Positions 7,082 to 11,515 of a stretch of DNA of 11,515 bases are shown here, in pieces; the first letter of the stretch is position 1, and each line of letters starts with the position of its first letter. Below the pieces are notes generated by a model. It was not told the origin of the DNA and ran no database searches. It saw only the letters and a list, made by a program, of their open reading frames with translations. The position numbers and the translations under genes were made by a program. The DNA is from Victivallales bacterium Lenti_02 (GTDB lineage Bacteria > Verrucomicrobiota > Lentisphaeria > Oligosphaerales > Lenti-02). The DNA lies in assembly GCA_001603055.1 (NCBI GenBank), contig LVAZ01000547.1, forward strand, positions 1 to 11,515. Direction: 5' to 3'.

Positions 7082-9010
7082 TTAGTTGCCGTTGGCTTCG
7101 GCGGCGCCGCCGACGGGGATGTCGAGCAGGCCGCTGGTGATTTTTTCGAGGAGATCGAGGATGTAGACTTGGTTCGAACTGTCGGCGGCGACGATGAACT
7201 TGCGCGCCTGGGCGCCCTCGGTCTCGATCACGTCCAGCAGGTTGTAGAGGATGAAGACCTGGGGGCAGCTCTCGTAGCCGATCAGTTGCTTGAGGAAGCG
7301 GCTGGCGATGGCGAGGGGTTCGCTCATCTGCTGGGCGCGGTAGGCTTCGGCGGCGCTGACGATGCGGAACCGCTCGCCGATGGCGGCCATGACGTTGTGG
7401 ATATGGTAGGCTTCGGCCTTGAGGATGATTTCCTCGCGCTCCTCGCTGGCGGCGGCCACCTCGTCGAATTTCCCGCCGACCTCGACGGGGGGGTGGAGCC
7501 CCTGGAGGCCGACGAAGACGACCTCGATGCCGAGGCCCAGCTCGTCGGCCTTGTCCTGGATGCGCTGCTTGAGGAATTCGGCCCCCTCCTGGCGCCCGCC
7601 GGTGAGGATGGCGAAGAAGTCGACGGCGGAAAGGTAGTGGACGATCTCGCGCGAGGCGACGAGCTGGAGGGTCTTGGTGGCGTCCCGGTGCCCGTAGCGG
7701 TACTGGAAGAGGTCGCGGACTCGGAAGTAGAGCGGCACGTCGGCGCTGAGCGAGTAGACGCTGACCGGGGCCTTCACGCCGGAGAGTTCGCCGCCGATGA
7801 CCGCGTCGCCCGCGAGTTTGCTGGCGACGATGTATTTGGTTTCGCTCGTCCGGTGCCGGCGGGACCAGACGATGATTTCATGGGAGATGGGGCCGGTGTG
7901 CTCGTCGGGCATGGCGGTTTCGGCCTCGTCCGAATAGCCCAGGGGGATGCGCTGGATGCGGTGGACCGGGAAGCGGTGGATGCGCTCGAAGGGCGTGGGG
8001 AGCTTGAGGTAGGCACCGGCCGTCAGGGGCTCGGGGGCGATCCGGCCGAAGGTCTCGCGCAGGCCGTTCTCGTCGGTCTTCACGATCACCAGGCAGGTGA
8101 GCAGCCAGAGAAGCAGGACCAGAAAGAGGACGAAGGGGACCATGATGCGTTCGAGGAAACGGTAGAAGCGGGCTTCGGAGACGCGGAAGCCGAACTGGTA
8201 GTCGAGGGAGGCGGCGATGTTGCGGGCGACGCCGCCGGGTTCGGTGAAGAGGGCGAGGAGGCGGCTCTCGGGGAGGGGGCGCTCCTGCTCGCCGGGCATC
8301 CGGGGCCGGTAGAACTCGATGACCACGCTGAAGACCAGCTCGGCGCCAAGCACAACCAGAATCGCGACCGCCACCCGGGCCACGCGGATGTCGATCACAT
8401 CCGGCCAGCGGCCGAAGTGCTCGCAGGCCAGGACCATGGCGTTGGCCAGGAAGATCATGCCGGTGAAGAACATCCAGGAACCGGCGGGGCGGAGCCAGCG
8501 GCAGCCGGCCTCGCGGGAGACGCCGACGAAATAGCTGCTGGCGATGATGGCGACGATGCACAGGGCCAGGGAGATGGCGGCCATGGCCAGGGGCTTCTCG
8601 GCGAGCGGGAAGGCGACCAGGCGGCTCCAGCCGCGCCAGGTGTTCATGGATACGGCGACCAGGACCAGGCCGAGCAGGACGGTGGCCACCGGCATGAAGT
8701 ATTTGACGTATTGCTCGCTGGCGCGGGCGGCCAGGCGGACGGCCTCGTCGGCGTCGCCGAACAGGTCGGTGGTGCCGTGGGTGCGGCGGTAGGCTTCGAG
8801 TTCCTGCTCCTCCGCCTGCCGCCGTTTCTCCAGCCGGGTGCGCCCCATGGCGAACTTGGCCATGAGGATGGTCATGGCGGCGGCGAAATAACCCGCGACC
8901 ATGGTGTTGGAATTGGCCGATTTGGCGACGAAAATCGCAGCGAAAAGAAGTCCGTACCCGATCAGGGCGACGACCCAGCTCAGGGTGAATGGCCGACCAG
9001 TTTCTTTCAT
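7082..9010 (-). CDS. Seven-TM protein with C-terminal HflK-like SPFH domain
   Basis: A 642-residue protein joining a polytopic membrane region to an SPFH/HflK-like domain. Hydrophobic segments are at about 11-29, 36-54, 104-122, 139-163, 178-197, 209-232 and 289-311. The loop at 55-103 is highly charged (TRLEKRRQAEEQELEAYRR). The SPFH domain follows directly after the last TM, starting IVKTDENGLRETFGRI (309-324) and KLPTPFERIHRFPVHRIQRI (336-355). It includes LSADVPLYFRVRDLFQY (421-437) and the HflK-type segment GLQGLHPPVEVGGKFDEVAAA (501-521). The C-terminus resembles HflK (KFIVAADSSNQVYILDLLEK, 604-623). E. coli HflK has a single TM and about 419 residues, so about 240 extra N-terminal residues carrying six TMs have been added. 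I do not recognise the N-terminal part; it could anchor a cage or bind a membrane client. It is the first gene of the long operon, with the predicted promoter about 100 bp upstream. The ATG at 9010 is taken as start; an adjacent TTG at 9013 is possible because AAGGA (9022-9026) is 8 nt from TTG and 11 nt from ATG. Confidence 0.9.
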   Translation of the reverse strand: MKETGRPFTLSWVVALIGYGLLFAAIFVAKSANSNTMVAGYFAAAMTILMAKFAMGRTRLEKRRQAEEQELEAYRRTHGTTDLFGDADEAVRLAARASEQYVKYFMPVATVLLGLVLVAVSMNTWRGWSRLVAFPLAEKPLAMAAISLALCIVAIIASSYFVGVSREAGCRWLRPAGSWMFFTGMIFLANAMVLACEHFGRWPDVIDIRVARVAVAILVVLGAELVFSVVIEFYRPRMPGEQERPLPESRLLALFTEPGGVARNIAASLDYQFGFRVSEARFYRFLERIMVPFVLFLVLLLWLLTCLVIVKTDENGLRETFGRIAPEPLTAGAYLKLPTPFERIHRFPVHRIQRIPLGYSDEAETAMPDEHTGPISHEIIVWSRRHRTSETKYIVASKLAGDAVIGGELSGVKAPVSVYSLSADVPLYFRVRDLFQYRYGHRDATKTLQLVASREIVHYLSAVDFFAILTGGRQEGAEFLKQRIQDKADELGLGIEVVFVGLQGLHPPVEVGGKFDEVAAASEEREEIILKAEAYHIHNVMAAIGERFRIVSAAEAYRAQQMSEPLAIASRFLKQLIGYESCPQVFILYNLLDVIETEGAQARKFIVAADSSNQVYILDLLEKITSGLLDIPVGGAAEANGN

Positions 9011-9021
9011 CAACTCGGTTT

Positions 9022-9026
9022 TCCTT
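9022..9026 (-). promoter_or_regulatory. Ribosome binding site of the 7-TM SPFH gene
   Basis: AAGGA on the minus strand, 8 nt before a TTG (9013) and 11 nt before the directly following ATG (9010). The choice between the two is open and changes the protein by only one residue. Confidence 0.5.
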
Positions 9027-9066
9027 GGCGCGGCTAGGTTCGAAGTGCGAAGGGGGAATCAGCCGT

Positions 9067-9094
9067 TCGGCATGGGACTTTAGTACCCTGCCGA
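9067..9094 (-). promoter_or_regulatory. Hairpin in the predicted 5' leader of the SPFH operon
   Basis: In the minus-strand RNA, TCGGCAGGG (9086-9094) pairs with CCC-A-TGCCGA (9067-9076). This gives a 9-bp stem with one bulged base (9073) and a 9-nt loop (9077-9085); two more pairs are possible inside the loop. It lies about 55 nt upstream of the start codon and just after the predicted transcription start. No U-tract follows, so it is not a plain intrinsic terminator. It could stabilise the leader, bind a regulator, or simply reflect an operator palindrome in DNA. The pairing is seen; the function is inference. Confidence 0.4.
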
Positions 9095-9110
9095 GGGCTT
9101 TGGTTTCCCA

Positions 9111-9139
9111 ATTGTCGGCAAAAAATTCCGGAATGGCAA
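9111..9139 (-). promoter_or_regulatory. Candidate sigma-70-type promoter for the SPFH operon
   Basis: On the minus strand, TTGCCA (9134-9139, 5 of 6 matches to TTGACA) is followed after exactly 17 bp by GACAAT (9111-9116, 4 of 6 matches to TATAAT). Transcription would begin near 9104. The region is clearly more A+T-rich than its surroundings, including an A6-type run at 9120-9125. It sits in the longest non-coding gap of the window, directly upstream of the first SPFH gene. The rest of the gap (9140-9172) shows only a weak, interrupted hairpin after the mtnA stop. Confidence 0.4.
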
Positions 9140-9172
9140 ATCTACTTCACCTGCCGGGGATGGCAAGGCTGT

Positions 9173-10276
9173 CTAGGCGCGCTTTTCCGGGAAGGCGGCC
9201 AGGATGGTGTCCTCGCCGACCGGGGCGATGACGCCGCGCTCGGTGATGAGGCCGGTGACGAGGCGCGGCGGAGTGACGTCGAAGGCGTAGTTGGCGGCGG
9301 GGCTGCCGGGCGGGGTGACGAGCACCTCGGCGATGGCGCCGCCGGCGGTGACGCCGTCCATGTACTTGACTTCCTCGTTGCCGCGCTGCTCGATGGGAAT
9401 CTCGCGGACGCCGTCGCGCATGACCCAGTCGAAGGTCGAGGAGGGGAGGGCGACGTAGAAGGGGACGCCGTTGTCGGCGGCGGCGAGGGCCTTGAGATAG
9501 GTGCCGATCTTGTTGGCGACGAAGCCGGTGTAGGTGACCCGGTCGGCGCCGACGATGGCCATGTCCACCAGGCCGTGCTGCATGAGGTGGCCGCCGGTGT
9601 TGTCGGCGATGATGGTGTGGGGCACGCCGTGCTGGCCGAGTTCCCAGGCGGTGAGCCGCGCGCCCTGGTTGCGGGGACGGGTCTCGTCCACCCAGACGTG
9701 GACGGGGAGGCCGGCCTCGAAGGCGGCGTAGATGGGGCCGGTGGCGGAGCCGTGGTCGACGAAGGCGAGCCAGCCCGCGTTGCAGTGGGTGAGGATGTTG
9801 ACCGGCTGGCCGGGTTTGCGGGCGGCGATTTCGCGGATGATGCCGAGGCCGTGCTGGCCGATGCGGCGGCAGCATTCGGCATCCTCGTCGGCGATGGTCA
9901 TGGCGAGCCGGCGCGCGGCCTCGATCCGTTCCTGCGGGTCGGCGACGGTCGCGAGCGCGGCGAGCTGGCGGTCCACGGCCCAGGCGAGGTTGACGGCGGT
10001 GGGGCGGGTGGCCTTGAGCCGGTCGCCGAGGGCGCGCAGGGCAGGGAGGTCGGCGGCCTCGCGGGCGGCGAGGTACATGCCCCAGCCGGCGGTGGCGCCG
10101 ATCAGCCCCGCCCCGCGGACGTGCATGTCGCGGATCGCGGTGGCGACGGCGTCCGCGGAGGCGAGACGCTCGATGACGAAGCGGTGGGGCAGGTGGCGCT
10201 GGTCGATGATCTCGACCACGCCGGGATCGTCCGCCGCCGGCCAGATGGTGCGGTAGGGAATGCCGTCGACCTTCAT
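9173..10276 (-). CDS. mtnA: S-methyl-5-thioribose-1-phosphate isomerase
   Basis: A 367-residue cytoplasmic enzyme that converts the aldose 5-methylthioribose-1-phosphate into the ketose methylthioribulose-1-phosphate, the second step after MTA phosphorolysis. The eIF2B-like isomerase fold is recognised from VRGAGLIGATAGWGM (53-67), RPTAVNLAWAVDR (91-103), ILTHCNAGWLA (161-171) with the catalytic Cys165, VDETRPRNQGARLTAWEL (196-213), IIADNTGGHLM (222-232), IVGADRV (241-247) with catalytic Asp245, and VANKIGTYLKALAA (253-266). The length is normal for the family. Some motifs vary: after the catalytic Cys the text is NAGWLAFVDHGSATGPIY rather than the common NTGALAT-type run, and VRGAGLIG replaces VRGAPAIG. 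The Cys-Asp pair is intact, so isomerase activity is expected. The start ATG has AGGAG 6 nt upstream (10283-10287), overlapping the stop of the MTAP-APRT gene, so the two are translationally coupled. A ribose-1,5-bisphosphate isomerase is a less likely alternative, given the neighbour. Confidence 0.95.
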   Translation of the reverse strand: MKVDGIPYRTIWPAADDPGVVEIIDQRHLPHRFVIERLASADAVATAIRDMHVRGAGLIGATAGWGMYLAAREAADLPALRALGDRLKATRPTAVNLAWAVDRQLAALATVADPQERIEAARRLAMTIADEDAECCRRIGQHGLGIIREIAARKPGQPVNILTHCNAGWLAFVDHGSATGPIYAAFEAGLPVHVWVDETRPRNQGARLTAWELGQHGVPHTIIADNTGGHLMQHGLVDMAIVGADRVTYTGFVANKIGTYLKALAAADNGVPFYVALPSSTFDWVMRDGVREIPIEQRGNEEVKYMDGVTAGGAIAEVLVTPPGSPAANYAFDVTPPRLVTGLITERGVIAPVGEDTILAAFPEKRA

Positions 10277-10282
10277 GGGTGG

Positions 10283-10287
10283 CTCCT
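10283..10287 (-). promoter_or_regulatory. Ribosome binding site of mtnA, overlapping the upstream stop codon
   Basis: AGGAG, 6 nt before the mtnA ATG. Its first two bases are the last two bases of the TAG stop (10286-10288) of the MTAP-APRT gene, which indicates coupled translation of the two salvage genes. Confidence 0.65.
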
Positions 10288-11515
10288 ATTCGCCTTCGAA
10301 TTCGACCAGATGGAAGGGCCGGTAGCCGGCCTGGCGCAGCTTTTCGGCCCCGCCCAGGTCCGGGAGGTCCACCACGAAGGCGCATTCGACGACGGTGCCG
10401 CCGAGTTTCTCGACGAGCTGGCAGGCGGCGAGGGCGGTGCCGCCGGTGGCGATGAGGTCGTCCAGAACGAGCACCCGCTGGCCGGGCTCGATGCCGTCCC
10501 GGTGCACCTCGATGGCGTCGGTCGAGTATTCGGTGGTGTATTCGACCCGTTCCGTCTCGGCGGGGAGTTTGCCGGGTTTGCGGAGGAGGACGAAGCCGAC
10601 GCCGAGGGCGTGGGCGAGGACGCTGCCGAGGACGAAACCGCGACTCTCGATGCCGGCCACCACTCCGATGTTGCGTTCCCGGTAGCGTTCGGCGAAGGCC
10701 TCGGTGACGAGGCGGAGGCCGCGGGGGTTTTTGATGAGGGTGGTGACGTCGCGGAACATGACGCCGGGGACGGGGAAGTCGGGGACAGTCCGGAACATGC
10801 TCTTGATCTCGGCCCGGGTGGCGTCGTCGAGGGCGGGGGGGGGCGTGCCCTTGGCGATGGCGGGGATGGCCTTCACCAGCAGGTTCTTGACGTTGGCGGC
10901 GTTCTGATGGAAGATGGCGAGGATGGCTTCCCAGGTGACGGGTTCCTCGTCCTGCTTCCAGCAGTCGTAGTCGGTGCTCATGGCGACGGCGGCGTAGGGG
11001 ATGCCGGCCTCGTTGGCGAGGGCGGCCTCGGGGGCGGTGGACATGTTGATGATGTCGGCGCCCCAGGCGCGGAACATGTGGGATTCGGCGCGGGTGGAGA
11101 AGCGGGGGCCCTCGATGGTGACGACGGTGCCCCGGCGGTGGGCGGTGAGGCCCAGCTCGGCGGCGGCGGCGGCCAGGTGGTCGCGCAGCGTCCGGTCGAA
11201 GGGGTCGGCCATGGCGGTGTGCTTCGCGCCGGTGGCGAAGTCGTCGTGGAAGGTTACCTGGCGGTGGCGGGTGAAGTCGATGAACTGGTCGATCAGAACC
11301 AGATCGCCCCGCTTGATTTCTTCGCGCAGGGAGCCGACGGCGGTGGTGGCGAGGATATGGGTGCAGCCGAGGTCCTTGATGGCCTGGATGTTGGCCCGGT
11401 TGGGGACCTTGGTCGGGGGGATCTGGTGCTGGCGCCCGTGGCGGGCGAGGATGGCGACCTCGATCCCGCCGATGCGGCCGCAGACGAAGGGGGAGCTCGG
11501 CGGGCCGTAGGGAGT
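10286..11515 (-). CDS. Fused methylthioadenosine phosphorylase - adenine phosphoribosyltransferase (5' end cut by window edge)
   Basis: One open frame of 409 visible residues runs to the window end; compared with human MTAP about 35 N-terminal residues are missing. Visible residues 1-220 are MTAP: TPYGPPSSP (1-9), LARHGRQH (23-30), TTAVGSLREE (57-66), VLIDQFIDFT, VTIEGPRFSTRAES (132-145), and MSTDYDCW (179-186), whose Asp pair marks MTA/adenine specificity rather than PNP. After a short linker with three prolines (about 222-228), residues about 232-409 are APRT: VPDFPVPGVMFRDVTTL (244-260), GIESRGFVLGS (288-298), RKPGKLPAET (312-321), and the PRPP loop VLVLDDLIATGGTA (348-361). MTAP gives adenine plus methylthioribose-1-phosphate; APRT makes AMP from adenine and PRPP. 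Both parts look complete and active. mtnA follows after 9 bp. A C9 run lies in the linker, so a sequencing indel there could have joined two separate genes; an in-frame ATG at visible residue 240 could serve as a separate APRT start. No alternative identity is likely. Confidence 0.92.
   Translation of the reverse strand, partial: TPYGPPSSPFVCGRIGGIEVAILARHGRQHQIPPTKVPNRANIQAIKDLGCTHILATTAVGSLREEIKRGDLVLIDQFIDFTRHRQVTFHDDFATGAKHTAMADPFDRTLRDHLAAAAAELGLTAHRRGTVVTIEGPRFSTRAESHMFRAWGADIINMSTAPEAALANEAGIPYAAVAMSTDYDCWKQDEEPVTWEAILAIFHQNAANVKNLLVKAIPAIAKGTPPPALDDATRAEIKSMFRTVPDFPVPGVMFRDVTTLIKNPRGLRLVTEAFAERYRERNIGVVAGIESRGFVLGSVLAHALGVGFVLLRKPGKLPAETERVEYTTEYSTDAIEVHRDGIEPGQRVLVLDDLIATGGTALAACQLVEKLGGTVVECAFVVDLPDLGGAEKLRQAGYRPFHLVEFEGE

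Noticed and set aside
4875..9010. A classical hflK-hflC pair with FtsH
   Set aside because: There are three SPFH genes, in the order HflK-like, HflC-like, HflK-like, and no FtsH or HflX gene in the window. Calling it the standard FtsH-regulating pair would go beyond the evidence.
6041..9037. A 998-codon open frame on the plus strand opposite the SPFH genes
   Set aside because: It lies antisense to three conserved genes. Its product is dominated by Gly, Asp, Ala, Glu and Val with no recognisable domain, the usual shadow of high-GC coding DNA read on the other strand.
9120..9133. Palindrome ATTCCGGAAT next to a T-run, resembling a terminator
   Set aside because: The palindrome has no loop and cannot fold into a stable hairpin at this size. 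The A/T-run fits the promoter spacer better.
9150..9168. Possible terminator after mtnA (CCTTGCC/GGCAGG)
   Set aside because: The stem is six pairs with a bulge, and no T-run follows directly. It is too weak to call.
1..11515. Mobile element, defence island or CRISPR content
   Set aside because: No transposase, integrase, toxin-antitoxin, nuclease-helicase set or repeat array was seen. Composition and strand are uniform throughout, which argues for native chromosomal genes.

Overview
The window is GC-rich bacterial DNA (about two-thirds G+C by eye). Every recognisable gene lies on the minus strand, so transcription runs from the right end to the left. Nine protein genes fill it almost completely. 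The only substantial non-coding gap is 162 bp (9011-9172), and the two edge genes are cut by the window. No tRNA, rRNA, CRISPR array, transposase, integrase or attachment site was seen. RNase HIII, a cluster of SPFH proteins, and multiple GTG/TTG start candidates in a GC-rich genome would fit a PVC-type bacterium (Planctomycetota, Lentisphaerota or Verrucomicrobiota). That is inference only; no phylogenetic marker is present.

Region 1 (right end, 11515 to 9173) is a methylthioadenosine salvage operon. The first gene is a single reading frame that joins S-methyl-5'-thioadenosine phosphorylase (MTAP) to adenine phosphoribosyltransferase (APRT). It is followed 9 bp later by mtnA, the methylthioribose-1-phosphate isomerase. 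MTAP splits MTA into adenine and methylthioribose-1-phosphate. The fused APRT turns the adenine into AMP, and MtnA takes the sugar phosphate toward methionine or another sulfur/carbon salvage route. Both products of the first reaction are therefore handled within one transcript.

Region 2 (9172 to 9011) is an intergenic regulatory region. It holds a plausible sigma-70-type promoter (TTGCCA, 17 bp, GACAAT) firing leftward. A strong hairpin lies in the predicted 5' leader, and the 6-mer TCGGCA/TGCCGA occurs three times around the predicted start site.

Region 3 (9010 to 1) looks like one long operon, with gaps of 2-66 bp and one 4-bp ATGA overlap. In transcription order: a seven-TM protein with a C-terminal HflK-like SPFH domain; an HflC-like SPFH protein; a second HflK-like SPFH protein; a P1B heavy-metal ATPase without an N-terminal metal-binding domain; an ABC ATPase with a long Pro/Gln-rich tail and no permease nearby; a single-pass TPR-like membrane protein; and RNase HIII (cut by the left edge). 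The main item of interest is this three-member SPFH set, with one member built into a polytopic membrane protein, linked to two transport ATPases. It could be a membrane microdomain or cage assembly that organises or quality-controls transporters. No FtsH gene is in the window.
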